Assembly (NCBI GenBank): GCA_016713535.1 | Contig: JADJOY010000007.1 | Coordinates: 124,001-188,000, forward strand | Reading direction: 5' to 3' | Origin: JADJOY01 sp016713535 [NCBI: Deltaproteobacteria bacterium] | GTDB lineage: Bacteria > JADJOY01 | DNA: 64,000 bases | In this document: positions 31,529 to 41,755 of the stretch, piece after piece | How the letters are laid out: each line of letters begins with the position of its first letter | Numbering within the stretch: position 1 is the first letter of the stretch | The notes under the pieces: model-generated | The model's input: only the letters and a program-made list of their open reading frames with translations | Databases searched by the model: none | What the model was told of the DNA's origin: nothing | Program-made: the position numbers and the translations under genes

Positions 31529-32439
31529 GCTCGCCTCGTGGGCCGGAAGGCGAGCACCGCCTCCGCCCAGCGCGCCGGGCTCTCGAGCATCGGGTAGTGG
31601 CCGAGCTCGTCCAGCCAGGTGAGCATGGCGCCCGGGGTCTCGGCCGCGAGCGCCTCCGCGATGGCGGGCACGGCGATCGGATCGCGCCGCCCCCACAAGA
31701 CGTGGGTGGGGCGATCGAGGCGCGTCAGCGCGCCGATCCAGCGATTCCAGAATCGTAACCGCTCGTCGAGGTACGACGAGATCGGCGCCAGCCGGCGCTT
31801 GCCGTCCTGGCAGGCGAGCGCTTCCCACGCGAGATCGAGCTCCTCGTCGGCGACGGCCTTCGGATGGCCGAAGATCCGCCGCAGCTGCAGCTTGAACACG
31901 GCGCGGCTGCCGAGCGCGGCGAACGCCGGCCCGACCGTCTCGTGACGCAGGAGTCGCTGCGGCAGCGACAAGTGGGCGAGCTCGAGGTGGACGCTGCCGT
32001 TGGCGAGCGTGAGCGCGTCGAGAGCCACCGGCAGGCCGCCGCGCTCGCGGCGCGCCACCAGCTCGGTGGCCACGCTGGTCCCGTAGTCGTGCGCCAGGAC
32101 GTGCCCTCGATCCACCCCGATGGTACGCCACACCGCGAGCGCGACCTCGGCCTGCTCGACGAGCGAATACGAGTAGTCGAGCGGCTTGTCCGAGAGCCCG
32201 AAGCCCAGGTGGTCGTGGACGATCACCCGGTGACGCTCGCCGAACGCCGCGAGCACGTGGCGGAAGTCCAGCGACGAGGTGGGGAAGCCGTGCAGGATCA
32301 GCAGCGGGGGCGCATCCCGCGGCCCTTCGTCGATCACGAAGACGGTGCGGCCGAGCACGTCGAGGAATCGCCCGCGATCGCGCCAACCGGCGAGCGCCGG
32401 CGAGAGGGCACAGGCCCCCGACCCGCTGGTTTCGGCCAC
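31525..32439 (-). CDS. Alpha/beta hydrolase (epoxide hydrolase/dehalogenase type)
   Basis: About 304 residues. HGFPTSS supplies the oxyanion region. The nucleophile elbow is LAHDYGTS with Asp rather than Ser, pointing to the epoxide hydrolase/haloalkane dehalogenase branch. WGRRDPIAVP gives the acid and ELGHYPMLESP the catalytic His. GTG 32439 was preferred because AGGAG lies five bases upstream; earlier in-frame GTGs exist at 32457 and 32463. Coupled to the lipoprotein gene downstream. Confidence 0.85.
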   Translation of the reverse strand: MAETSGSGACALSPALAGWRDRGRFLDVLGRTVFVIDEGPRDAPPLLILHGFPTSSLDFRHVLAAFGERHRVIVHDHLGFGLSDKPLDYSYSLVEQAEVALAVWRTIGVDRGHVLAHDYGTSVATELVARRERGGLPVALDALTLANGSVHLELAHLSLPQRLLRHETVGPAFAALGSRAVFKLQLRRIFGHPKAVADEELDLAWEALACQDGKRRLAPISSYLDERLRFWNRWIGALTRLDRPTHVLWGRRDPIAVPAIAEALAAETPGAMLTWLDELGHYPMLESPARWAEAVLAFRPTRRA

Positions 32440-32949
32440 CTTCGCTCCTCGCGCCACGGACACCTCGGTGCGCGGCGCAACCTATCACGCCACCACCACC
32501 GGAGCGCCGCCCGATCGCACGGCCCGACCGACGCCGGCTCGCCGACCGGCGTTGCGGAATGCGCAACGAAGGTTGCGACGCGCACCGCCCTCGGGACGCT
32601 CCGCCGGGTCGAGCCACCCCCCCACGCCGCGAAACCACCGGCGCTTTCGGACATCCTGGTCGCGGCAGCGGGTTTGCTCGAGGTCCCCGGCGCTCCCGCC
32701 GAGCCACAGGAAAGTCGCCTTGACCCCCTTCGAAACGCACTGCTACGCTCGACCCGTCTCGTCGGGGACAGGCAAGCTCGAAGTGCCAGTCAGTATAAAC
32801 CTCAGGCCTGCGCGACCGTTTTCCATCCCCCTCGGCCGGTGGCGAAGTTCGCTCGGCACGACCGTGCCGGGGCCCCTTCACGGCGCACCCACCACGCCGG
32901 GCTGCCGAGATGCCGGCGCCTGCTGGTCTGGTGCCGCCGGAGACCGCTC
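32440..32949. other. 510-bp upstream region of the first TIG-like gene
   Basis: Divergent interval between the hydrolase and the first TIG-like protein. It holds one sigma70-like promoter (32720-32749) and an AT-richer patch (agtataaac, 32792-32800). No gene is supported. Confidence 0.45.
32720..32749 (+). promoter_or_regulatory. Putative sigma70-type promoter
   Basis: TTGACC (32720-32725), 18-bp spacer, TACGCT (32744-32749), on the coding strand of the first TIG-like gene. It would give a leader of about 190 nt. The layout resembles the promoter at 41756 before the fourth family member. Confidence 0.4.
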
Positions 32950-34536
32950 ATGAACGGATTCTCTTCTCGTCGTTCGGCGCTCGTCGCGTTGGTCGCCGTG
33001 CTCGCGCTACCTGGAATATCCAGCGCTTCGCTGCTCTTCGACCGCCTGAGCCCGACCCCGTCCACCACCAACTCGGTCGGCGTGGACATCACGTTCGGAG
33101 TCGTCAAGAGTGCGACGTCCACCGTGCAGGCCGGCAGCTTCATCGACCTCCACTACGACACGGATAGCCACGCGTTGACGATCGCCGACGCTGACGTGCT
33201 GGGCTCGAACGTCGCGTTCAGCTTCCCGCTCGCGAGCCTGACGATCGCCGCCAGCAACCTCCGCGTTCAGTACGCCCCGGACATCCCCAACGCGCCCACC
33301 CCGACCACGACCGTGAACGTCAACACGGGCGCCTTCTCCAACCTCAACGTACCGGTCCGCTTCACCGGCAGCGTGTCGGTGAACGGCGGCAGCCAGATCC
33401 CCGCGATCGGCGACACCGTGATCGTCCTCAGCGGCACGTTCGGCTACGACCCGAGCGACGGCTCGTTCACGCTCACCAACGTGACCGGCACCTACGGTCC
33501 GCTGCTGCTCCAGATCACGCAGTCGGTGAGCGTCTCGATCAGCGGCAACACCACCTTCAACTTCGACGCCGCTGCGCCGATCGACGAGATCCCGGGCAAC
33601 GCACGCGTCGGTGCCGCGCTCAGCCTCACCGGCCGCGGGTTCACCCCCGGGAGCCTCCTCAAGGTGTTCGTCGCGACGTCCGGCGGCGTGGTCGACGTCA
33701 TGCCCAGCGGCCTCGCGCCGACCACCGTCTCCACGGACGGCACCACCGGTACCTGGACACTGCCGTGGCCGTGGCCCGTGGCCGCGCCCAACGACGTCCT
33801 GGTCGGCAACGGCTACGCGTCGGCGTTCGTGGTCCGCTCGGACTTCGGCTACAGCGTGTCGAACACCCAGGGCGTGGTGTTGCTGGGCAACCCCAACCTC
33901 AACCCGAAGGTGCCGAGCATCACCGGCATCGGCGGCACGGCGCTCAGCGCGACCAGCTCCCAGGAGAGCATCGCGACCGCCAACGTCGAGGCACTCGTCA
34001 CGCCCAACGCCCAGACCACGATCCAGGGTGACGGCTTCGTGAGCCCGGTGGTCAACATCTTCTCGGCATCGGGCAACTGCGCGCCTGGCGGCGGCATCGT
34101 GCCGAGCGCCTCGACCTCTACCACGATCACGTTCACGGTGCCGGCAGGCTGCCCGGTCGGTCCCGGCTCGGTGCAGGTCATCAACGCGACCGGCAGCTTC
34201 CTCGCGTCGAACGCGGTGTCCATCCCGATCGGCGAGTTGGTGACGGTCTCGCAGGTCTCGGTGAACGGCGACACCGTCACGGTCGACGGTACCGGCTTCA
34301 ACAGCCTCACCGTCATCAACCTCTTCGGCTCGAACGGCAGCACCGTGATCAACGCCGGCGGGCTGAACGGCGGTAGCCCCAACATCCCGCTCTCGCTCGT
34401 CAGCTCTGCCCAGTTCACCTTCACCCGGCCGGTTGGCCTGGTGGCTGGGAGCGCGTTCCTCCAGGCCATCAATCCGCCCTTCATTCCCTTCACGAACTCG
34501 GGGACCGGGGCCTCCGGAAGCTTCGTCCTGCCGTGA
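32950..34536 (+). CDS. Secreted TIG/IPT-like protein, family member 1
   Basis: 528 residues with a Sec signal (SALVALVAVLALPGISSA). Residues about 25-210 form a beta-rich N-terminal domain with YDTDSHALTIADADVLGSNVAF. Residues about 210-528 form a module shared with the proteins at 34617, 38403 and 41827. Its three TIG-like sandwiches start at LTGRGFTPGSLLKVF, IQGDGFVSPVVNIFS and VDGTGFNSLTVINLF, and it ends in NPPFIPFTNSGT and SFVLP. No catalytic residues or C-terminal anchor are seen. An extracellular adhesin or structural role is inferred. Member 2 follows after 80 bp, so they may be co-transcribed. Confidence 0.75.
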   Translation: MNGFSSRRSALVALVAVLALPGISSASLLFDRLSPTPSTTNSVGVDITFGVVKSATSTVQAGSFIDLHYDTDSHALTIADADVLGSNVAFSFPLASLTIAASNLRVQYAPDIPNAPTPTTTVNVNTGAFSNLNVPVRFTGSVSVNGGSQIPAIGDTVIVLSGTFGYDPSDGSFTLTNVTGTYGPLLLQITQSVSVSISGNTTFNFDAAAPIDEIPGNARVGAALSLTGRGFTPGSLLKVFVATSGGVVDVMPSGLAPTTVSTDGTTGTWTLPWPWPVAAPNDVLVGNGYASAFVVRSDFGYSVSNTQGVVLLGNPNLNPKVPSITGIGGTALSATSSQESIATANVEALVTPNAQTTIQGDGFVSPVVNIFSASGNCAPGGGIVPSASTSTTITFTVPAGCPVGPGSVQVINATGSFLASNAVSIPIGELVTVSQVSVNGDTVTVDGTGFNSLTVINLFGSNGSTVINAGGLNGGSPNIPLSLVSSAQFTFTRPVGLVAGSAFLQAINPPFIPFTNSGTGASGSFVLP

Positions 34537-34616
34537 GCTCCTCGCGGCCGCACGCCGCACAACGCTCGATCGCCTGGCAGCGCCACCGCGGCCCGGCCGA
34601 ACACGAGGTTCGATTC

Positions 34617-36227
34617 ATGACCAACACCGTCGCTCGCCTCTCCGCTCGCGCCCCACTCGCACGCCACCGCGCCGCTCGCACCCTCCTCGCCCTCGGGGTC
34701 ACGCTCGCGTGCCTCGCGACCGCGAGACCAGCGAGCGCGACCCTCGTGAGCGCGCACATGACGCCGATCCCTTCGACCACGAATCAGGCGAGCCTCACGC
34801 TCACGATCGTCCAGTCGAGGACCGACGAGAGCGTCATGGAAGCCGGCAGCTCGATCGACATGGCGTACGACACGGTGTCGCATCAGCTCACGATGACCGA
34901 CGCCGACCTGACCGGCTCGGACGTACTCTTCGACTTCGGCGTCCTCAACAAGGTCGAGGCGAAGAACATCCACGTGACCTACCTGCAGACCGTGACCCCC
35001 GCGACGGTCAACCCCGCCGACGGCACGTTCACCGGCCTCACCATCGCCGTGACCGTGTCCGCGGACGTCTACCTCAACGGTTCGCCGGTCTTCGCCGCCA
35101 ACCAGGCTGCTTCGATCACGCTGAGTGGCAAGTTCACCATCGACCAGAGCGGCGTCATCAAGCTGGTCGACTTCACGGGGCCGATCGCCGCGGTGCAGAT
35201 CCCGATCGGCCCGTTCACCTTCGTCCTCACCGGCAACATCACGCTCAACGTCCAGGACAGCTCGGTGACGCTCGATCCGGTCCCCGGCGTCGCGCGGGTC
35301 GGCGGTGACCTCACGCTGACCGGTCAGGGCTTCACGCCGGGAACCGTGCTCAAGATCTTCGTCGCGACCTCGGGCGGCGTGGTCGACGTGGCTCCGAGCG
35401 GCATCTCCCCGACGAGCGTCAGCGCGGACGGCCTGGTGTGGAACGCCACGCTGCCGTGGCCATGGCCGGTCGCCGCGCCCAACGACGTGCTGGTCGGCAA
35501 CGGCTTCGCGGACATGTACCTGGTGCGCACCGACGTCGGCTTCACCACCTCGAACGACGAGGGCGTGGTGTTGCTCGGCAACCCGAACCTCGACCCGCAG
35601 GTCCCGAGCATCACGGCGATCGACGGCACGGCGCTCAGCGCGACGAGCTCGGACACCAGCATCGCCACGTCGAACGTCGAGGACTTCATCGTGCCCGGGA
35701 ACCAGACCACGATCGACGGCTCGGGGTTCGCGAACCCGGTGGTCAACATCTTCTCGGCCTCCGGAAACTGCGCGCCTCCGGGCGGCATCGTGCCGTCGAG
35801 CTCGAGCTCGACCAGCCTGACCATGACGGTTCCTGCGAACTGCCCGATCGGCCCGGGCTCGGTGCAGGTGATCAACGCGACCGGCAGCTTCCTCGCGTCG
35901 AACGCGGTGTCCACCCCGATCGGCGAGCTGGTGACGATCTCGAGCGTCGAGGTGAACGGCGCGACCATCACCGTGAACGGCACCGGCTTCAACTCGCTCA
36001 CGGTCATCAACCTCTTCGCCGGCTCGGGCGGCAACGTGGTCAATGCGGGCGGGCTCGCAGGCGGGAATCCGAAGATCCCGCTCACGATCGTGACCCCCCA
36101 GCAGTTCACGTTCACCCGCCCCGACGGGCTCGACGCCGGCAACGCGTTCATCCAGGCGATCAACCCGCCATTCATCCCGTTCACCAACTCCGGCACCAGT
36201 CCGGCCGGATCGTTCGTGTTGCCGTGA
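34617..36227 (+). CDS. Secreted TIG/IPT-like protein, family member 2
   Basis: 536 residues with a signal peptide (TLLALGVTLACLATARPASA). Same architecture as member 1: an N-terminal beta domain with YDTVSHQLTMTDADLTGSDVLF, then the shared C-terminal module (LTGQGFTPGTVLKIFVATSGG, PWPWPVAAPNDVLVGNGF, VNGTGFNSLTVINLF and NPPFIPFTNSGT). Stretches of DNA are nearly identical to member 1, for example around 35872-35930 versus 34178-34236. This indicates recent duplication or gene conversion. GAGG precedes the ATG. Confidence 0.75.
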   Translation: MTNTVARLSARAPLARHRAARTLLALGVTLACLATARPASATLVSAHMTPIPSTTNQASLTLTIVQSRTDESVMEAGSSIDMAYDTVSHQLTMTDADLTGSDVLFDFGVLNKVEAKNIHVTYLQTVTPATVNPADGTFTGLTIAVTVSADVYLNGSPVFAANQAASITLSGKFTIDQSGVIKLVDFTGPIAAVQIPIGPFTFVLTGNITLNVQDSSVTLDPVPGVARVGGDLTLTGQGFTPGTVLKIFVATSGGVVDVAPSGISPTSVSADGLVWNATLPWPWPVAAPNDVLVGNGFADMYLVRTDVGFTTSNDEGVVLLGNPNLDPQVPSITAIDGTALSATSSDTSIATSNVEDFIVPGNQTTIDGSGFANPVVNIFSASGNCAPPGGIVPSSSSSTSLTMTVPANCPIGPGSVQVINATGSFLASNAVSTPIGELVTISSVEVNGATITVNGTGFNSLTVINLFAGSGGNVVNAGGLAGGNPKIPLTIVTPQQFTFTRPDGLDAGNAFIQAINPPFIPFTNSGTSPAGSFVLP

Positions 36228-36394
36228 TCCGCCGGAAAGCGGCGCGCGTCGGCGGATAGTCGGCGCGCGCCGTCGGATTCGTGTCGCGCCGCGCGCGTTG
36301 GTCGAGCCGCGGCGCGCGCTGTATGTTGCGAACCCTCACCGTCCGTGCGCGCTGCCGGCGCGCGGACGCTCTTCCGTTCGGCACGCGTGTCCCC

Positions 36395-38055
36395 GTGCAA
36401 CCGCGCCCGTCCGCCGATTCCGAGCCGCTGAGCTCCGCCGAGCTCAACGCCGTGCTCACGTCACGCCTCAGCGCGGCGCGTGGTGGCCCGGGCGACGCAC
36501 CAGGCCCGGCGTCCGATCGCGAGCTCTTCCGGCGCATGCCGGGCTCCGCCCTCGGGAGCATCGTCGAGACCGAGATCGACGAGATCACTCGGCGCACCGA
36601 CGACCTGCTGTTCCCGATCGACGGGGAGGCGGACCGCTCGGCCGGATCCGCGGCGCCATCAAGCGCACGGTACGGCGCCTCGGCCTCCACTACCTGATCC
36701 GCCAGACCGAGATGAACAAGCGTCTGGCGCGGTCGGTGGCCGCGATCCAGTCCTACCTCGATCATGGGCTGGCCGCGCTCGAGCGCGCCGATCATCGCCA
36801 GCTCGCCCGGTGCGAGGCCCTCGAGGCCCGGCTGCTCGAAGCCGCCGGGCCGCGGGGGGGGCGAGGAGGGGGCGGGCCGGGGGCGCTCGTCGCGCGCTCC
36901 GAGGAGAGCGCTCGCGCCGTCGACGAGGGCCGGCGCCAATCCGCCGCCGTGCTCGAGCGCCTCGACGTCGGCGAGCGCAGGCTCGCCGAGGACCTCGCGA
37001 AGCGCGACGCGTGGCTGCTATCCCTCGAGGGCCAGCTCCGCGCGGTGCTCGAGGACGTGCGCGCTCAGATCCGCGAGCGCGACGGCTGGATCGAGTCGAC
37101 GCGCCGCACGGTCGACGAGGCACTCGCCGAGCTGCACAGCTTCGCCTCGGGACGCGACGAGTGGCTGCGGAGTCTGGAAGCGCGCCTCCTCGAGCACCGC
37201 GGCGACGTGGAGCGCCAGTCCACGGACCGGGATCAGTGGCTCGCGCGGCTCGAGTCGTCGGTGGGCGAGCTACGCCGCGAGACCGAGCTCGGGCTCGAGA
37301 GTCGTGACCAGTGGCTACGAGCGCTGGAGGGGTCGATCCGCGCCGTCGGCCTGCGGGCCCCGGGCGCGACGCACGCCCTCGGCGCCGAGACCGACGTCCC
37401 CGAGGACACCTGGATCGTGGCGGCTCGCACCGCGGCGACGCCAGCGGTCGAGTCCCTCGGTGCGCCTCCGCGCTCGGCCACCCCCGCCGCGCCCGACCCC
37501 TCGACCAGCCAGCTCGAGACCACGCGGGCGTTGCTGACCGACGTCGCCGAGCTGCGCCCCCGCTCGAAGGTGGCGGCGGAGCTCGAGCCGCTCCGCGAGC
37601 GCCTCGCCGGACGCCGCAAGGTCGTGGACGTCGGCTGTGGCGAGGGGCATGCGCTCGCGTTCCTCCGCGACCTGGGAGTCACGGCCGAGGGTGTCGATCT
37701 CGACGCACGGGCTGTGGCCACGTGCAGGGCCGAGGGCTTCGCCGCGGTCCACGCCGACGCGATCGACTACCTCGGGAGCGATCGAGCTCGAGGCGAAGTC
37801 GACGCGATCGTGTGCTTGCACCTGATCGAGCACCTCGACGTGAACCCGGCGCTCGAGCTGTTGATCGCCTTCGCGAAGGCACTGCCTCCCGGGGGGCTGC
37901 TCGTCCTCGCAACCCCCAACCCCGAGAGCGCGAGCACCCAGCTCGTCCACTTCTGGCGCGACCTAGGGCACGTACGGCCTTACCCCCGCATCACCCTGGA
38001 GCGAATCCTCACCAAGCTCGGGTTCGCCGTCGAGGCTGCGCCCTCGGCTGGCTGA
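36395..38055 (+). CDS. Coiled-coil SAM methyltransferase, frameshifted
   Basis: Two overlapping frames make one protein of about 550 residues. The N-terminal part runs from GTG 36395 (or ATG 36323) to LLFPIDG near 36625. It continues one frame over from GPLGRIRGAIKRTVRRLGLHY at about 36631, implying a one-base indel in the G-rich acggggaggcgg stretch. Residues after the shift form a long coiled coil with five repeats of RDxWLxxLE about 25 residues apart (near 37000, 37077, 37155, 37230 and 37305). The C-terminus is a class I methyltransferase: VVDVGCGEGHALAF, AVHADAIDYL, CLHLIEHL and LATPNPESA. It ends abruptly. The context suggests a glycan-modifying or chain-terminating enzyme. Confidence 0.72.
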
Positions 38056-38402
38056 GTCCTCGCGGGCCCGGGGCCGGACCCGGGCCTCGGGCGACCTGCC
38101 CGATGGGTGCCCCGCGGGCGTTCGTGTGCAACGGTCGAGGATCGTCACTTGCTGTCGCGGCGTTGACGGCGTGGCTCAGCGCGGCCTGCCCGTCCCGACC
38201 CCGCGACGGGGCCACCGAGCCTTCCAGTACTCGCCCGCGCGCGTGGACTACGGAATCACGAAGGATTTCCGGATGGCCGAGACGAATTGACGCCCGGTCC
38301 CGGTGCTCGCCCGGACCCGACGAGCGGCAAGCTCCTTGCTTTGATCCTCGACTCGGCTCGTCCCGCCAGCCGTCCGGCCCGTCCCCGCGAGCCCCTTGGT
38401 CC
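38056..38402. other. Intergenic region before the NHL-TIG gene
   Basis: 347 bp without a supported gene. TTGACG occurs at 38163-38168, but no matching -10 lies at the right distance. Confidence 0.4.
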
Positions 38403-41400
38403 ATGCCCTCGATCGCCCGCCGACCCCAGGATCTCCTCCTCGGGGCGTGGCTCGCGGCCGCGCTGACGCTCGCCACGGGCTCCAACGCGGCCGTGAACCC
38501 ACAGGCCGACGCCGCCCTGGGCCAGCCGAGCTTCGTCGCCAACATCCTCAACCAGACCTCGAGCCAGAGCCTCTTCTTCCCGTACGACGTCGCCCGCGAC
38601 GGCTCGGTCGGGAACACCCGGCTCTACGTCGTCGACAACTTCAACAACAGGGTCCTCGGCTACGAGTGCGCCGGTAGCAACTGTGTCCTCGGCAACGACG
38701 CCGCCGCGGTGAAGGTGTTCGGACAAGCCGGCATGACCGGCTTCTATTCCAACGGCGGCGTCGGCGGCGCGGTCACGGCGAGCACGCTGAGCTCGCCGCG
38801 GGGCGTCGCGGTCGATGCGTCCGGCACGCTCTACGTCGCGGACACCTCGAACAACCGCGTGCTCGTCTTCCAGAACCCGTGGTCCGACGCGGTCGCGGAC
38901 GTGGTGATCGGTCAGACCGGCATGGGCGCGGCGTCGGCCGGCTCGACCCTGGCCAAGCTGCGCGCTCCGGAAGGGGTGTTCGTCGACGCCGGCGGTGCCT
39001 TGTGGATCGCCGACACCGGCAACCACCGGGTGCTCAAGTTCACGAGCATCGCCACCGGCGCCACCGCCGCGTTCGCGATCGGTGGCTCGGGTGCGGCGAG
39101 CGCCACCACGATGTCGAGCCCCAAGGACGTCGCGGTCGACGCCTCGGGTTGGCTGTACGTCGCCGACTGGGGCTTCAGCCGCGTGCTCGGGTTCTCGGCT
39201 CCGGGCTCGGGGGCCACCGCGAGCGTCGTGCTCGGGCATGGCGGTAGCTTCACCAACGGCTCCGCCAACCACGGCGGGGTGAGCGCCGCGAGCCTCGGCC
39301 TTCCCGAGAAGCTCGGCTTCGACGCGGCCGGCCGGTTGTGGGTGTCGGACACCGGCAACCACCGCGTCCTCGAGTACGACAACCCCCACGTCGCGGGCAA
39401 CGCGACGCGCGTCTTCGGCCAGGCCGATCGCGGTCAGAACGCGACGTTCGCGACCAACGTCACCGACGCGCCCGACGGCTTCCCGAACGCGCTCGGCATG
39501 AACGGCCCGCGCGGCATGGCCTTCGACGGCAACGGCACGATGTGGCTCTGTGACCACGACTCGAGCCGCGTGCTCGCCTTCGACAATCCGATCGGCGGCA
39601 GCTCGGCTGCGCTGGTCGCGGATCGCGCCCTCGGCAAGAGCGTGTTCGTGGACGCCGCCGCGAACGTCGCCACGTCGCGCTCGATGAACAACCCGACGGG
39701 TGTGGCGGTCGACCGCTCGGTGTCGCCCAACCGGGTGTGGGTCGCCGACATCGGCAACAACCGGGCGCTGGGCTTTCCGTCGTCGTCGCCGGCGCCCACC
39801 AACCAGGCCGCGAGCAAGCTGCTCGGCCAGGCGAGCTTCACGGCGAGCGCCACCAACGCCGGAATCAACGGCTCGCTGCAGAACGCCGCCAACGCCGTGG
39901 CGAGCGCGACGTCGCTCTTCTTCCCCGAGGGAGTGGCGGTCGACCGCTTCGGCAACGTCTACGTCGCCGACACCTCGAACAGCCGCGTGCTCGAATACGA
40001 CGACCCCTTCGCCCGTGACGCCACGGCGGACACCGTCCTCGGGCAGAGCAGCTTCACCGCTCGCAACCCGTCCTATCCGTACGGAAACGCCGCGAGCCTC
40101 GCCGGCCCGCGCGGGCTCGCGATCGCGCCCGACGATGACCTGTGGGTCGCCGACACCCTCGACCATCGAGTCGTACGCTTCGCCAACGCGCCCAACCAGC
40201 CCGCCACCGGCGGCACCGCCAACCTGGTGCTGGGCCAGGCGTCGTTCGCATCGTCACAGACGTTCCCGGCCTACACCTCGGGCTGCAGCGCCACCCGCAT
40301 GAACGCGCCGGGGGGCGTCCACGTCGGCCCGAGCGGACGCGCCTACGTCGCCGACTCGATGAACCACCGCGTGCTGGTGTTCGAGCCGCCGTTCTCGAAC
40401 GGCATGGCGGCCGACTTCGTGATCGGTCAGACGAGCCTGACGAGCTGCAACGCCAATCGCGGCGGCGCGGCCTCCGCCGCGACGCTGAACGAGCCGCGCG
40501 CCGTGCTCGAGGACGACGCCGGCAACCTGTACGTCGCCGACTACGGCAACAATCGGGTGGTGGTCCACGAGGCGCCGTTCGGCGGTGGCGACTTCGTTGC
40601 CGACGACGTGCTCGGCCAGCCCGACTTCACCAGCAACACGTACATTCCGGCGGGGCCGGACAGCCTCTACAACCCGTCCGGGCTCGCGCTCGACGACTCG
40701 AACCATCTGTTCGTCGCCGATCGCGAAGGCAGCCGGGTCACTCGCTACGTCGTGGACGGTGCGCCGACGGTCCTGCTCGACCCCATCGCGTCGCCGATCG
40801 TGGCGGGCCAGTTCCTGTCGCTGTCCGGCGCCGGCTTCACCGCTGGCTCGGTGATCCAGGTCTTCGTCGCCACCTCGTCGGGGATCCAGAGCTACGGCCC
40901 GTACGCGCCCAACAACTGGGCCACGGGGTACCTGATATGGCTGGTCGATCCGACGATCGAGCTCGGCGTGGGCTTCGCGACCATCGTCGTGATCAACACC
41001 GATCAGGGCTACATCCAGTCGAACCCGGAGGGCCAGCTCCTCTACGGCGATCCAGCGCGCAACATGCCCACCATCACCGCGGTGAACGGCGTGGCGCTCT
41101 CTGCGGCCGACCCGTCGGTGCCTCTCGCCAACGTCACCACGCAGCTCGCGCAGGGCTCCACCGTGACGCTGGGGGGGACCGGCTTCTCGAGCCCACTCGT
41201 CAACCTCTACACCGCCCAGGGCAACCTCGGCCCGCTGACACCCCAGGCGGGGGCCACCTCCCCCCAGATCCGTGTCACGATCCCCGCCAACGCGCCCACC
41301 GGACCGGGCTCGCTCGAGGTGGTGAACTCGCCCTACACCGGCAACGTGAAGTCGAACGCCGTGTCGGTTCCCATCGGCGAGCCGCTCGACATCACCTCGG

Positions 41401-41693
41401 TCAGCCAGAGCGGCGGGACCGTGACCGTCGACGGCAGCGGCTTCTCGACGCTCACCGTGATCAACCTCTTCGCCAGCAACGGCGCAGGCGGCGTCACCAA
41501 CTTGGGCGGGCTCGACGGCAGCGGCGCGGGACGCGTACCGATCACGTTCGTGTCGAGCTCGCGCTTCACGTTCACGGTGCCCAGCGCGGCAAAGTCCGGG
41601 AAGGCGTTCGTCGAGGCGCTGAATCCGCCGTTCATCCCGGCCAGCTCGACCGGCAACGATGCGCAGGGCGCTTTCACGCTGATCACTCCCTGA
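38403..41693 (+). CDS. Secreted NHL-repeat protein with TIG-like module
   Basis: 1,096 residues. A signal peptide ends near residue 31 (LTLATGSNAA). Residues about 60-785 carry 12 NHL-type repeats with the pattern hYVADTxNNRVLxF, for example LYVADTSNNRVLVFQ, LWIADTGNHRVLKF and NLYVADYGNNRVVVHE. Twelve would fit two six-bladed propellers. Residues about 790-1096 repeat the TIG-like module of the neighbours (LSGAGFTAGSVIQVF, LGGTGFSSPLVNLYT, VDGSGFSTLTVINLF and LNPPFIPASSTG). NHL propellers bind proteins, RNA or glycans, and here the protein is exported. The ligand is unknown. Confidence 0.8.
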   Translation: MPSIARRPQDLLLGAWLAAALTLATGSNAAVNPQADAALGQPSFVANILNQTSSQSLFFPYDVARDGSVGNTRLYVVDNFNNRVLGYECAGSNCVLGNDAAAVKVFGQAGMTGFYSNGGVGGAVTASTLSSPRGVAVDASGTLYVADTSNNRVLVFQNPWSDAVADVVIGQTGMGAASAGSTLAKLRAPEGVFVDAGGALWIADTGNHRVLKFTSIATGATAAFAIGGSGAASATTMSSPKDVAVDASGWLYVADWGFSRVLGFSAPGSGATASVVLGHGGSFTNGSANHGGVSAASLGLPEKLGFDAAGRLWVSDTGNHRVLEYDNPHVAGNATRVFGQADRGQNATFATNVTDAPDGFPNALGMNGPRGMAFDGNGTMWLCDHDSSRVLAFDNPIGGSSAALVADRALGKSVFVDAAANVATSRSMNNPTGVAVDRSVSPNRVWVADIGNNRALGFPSSSPAPTNQAASKLLGQASFTASATNAGINGSLQNAANAVASATSLFFPEGVAVDRFGNVYVADTSNSRVLEYDDPFARDATADTVLGQSSFTARNPSYPYGNAASLAGPRGLAIAPDDDLWVADTLDHRVVRFANAPNQPATGGTANLVLGQASFASSQTFPAYTSGCSATRMNAPGGVHVGPSGRAYVADSMNHRVLVFEPPFSNGMAADFVIGQTSLTSCNANRGGAASAATLNEPRAVLEDDAGNLYVADYGNNRVVVHEAPFGGGDFVADDVLGQPDFTSNTYIPAGPDSLYNPSGLALDDSNHLFVADREGSRVTRYVVDGAPTVLLDPIASPIVAGQFLSLSGAGFTAGSVIQVFVATSSGIQSYGPYAPNNWATGYLIWLVDPTIELGVGFATIVVINTDQGYIQSNPEGQLLYGDPARNMPTITAVNGVALSAADPSVPLANVTTQLAQGSTVTLGGTGFSSPLVNLYTAQGNLGPLTPQAGATSPQIRVTIPANAPTGPGSLEVVNSPYTGNVKSNAVSVPIGEPLDITSVSQSGGTVTVDGSGFSTLTVINLFASNGAGGVTNLGGLDGSGAGRVPITFVSSSRFTFTVPSAAKSGKAFVEALNPPFIPASSTGNDAQGAFTLITP

Positions 41694-41755
41694 GCGCGCC
41701 GGATGACGGCCGTCCGCGGGTGCTCGGCGAGGGGCGTCCCGTGAGGGGCGTTTTG

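Noticed and set aside
34600-34620. tRNA T-arm-like GGTTCGATTC
   Set aside because: No acceptor stem or cloverleaf around it; it is the ribosome-binding region of TIG member 2.
38256-40166. Long open frame antisense to the NHL gene
   Set aside because: It is a GC-driven shadow of a gene with clear repeats and signal peptide; its product is His/Arg/Ala-biased with no domain.
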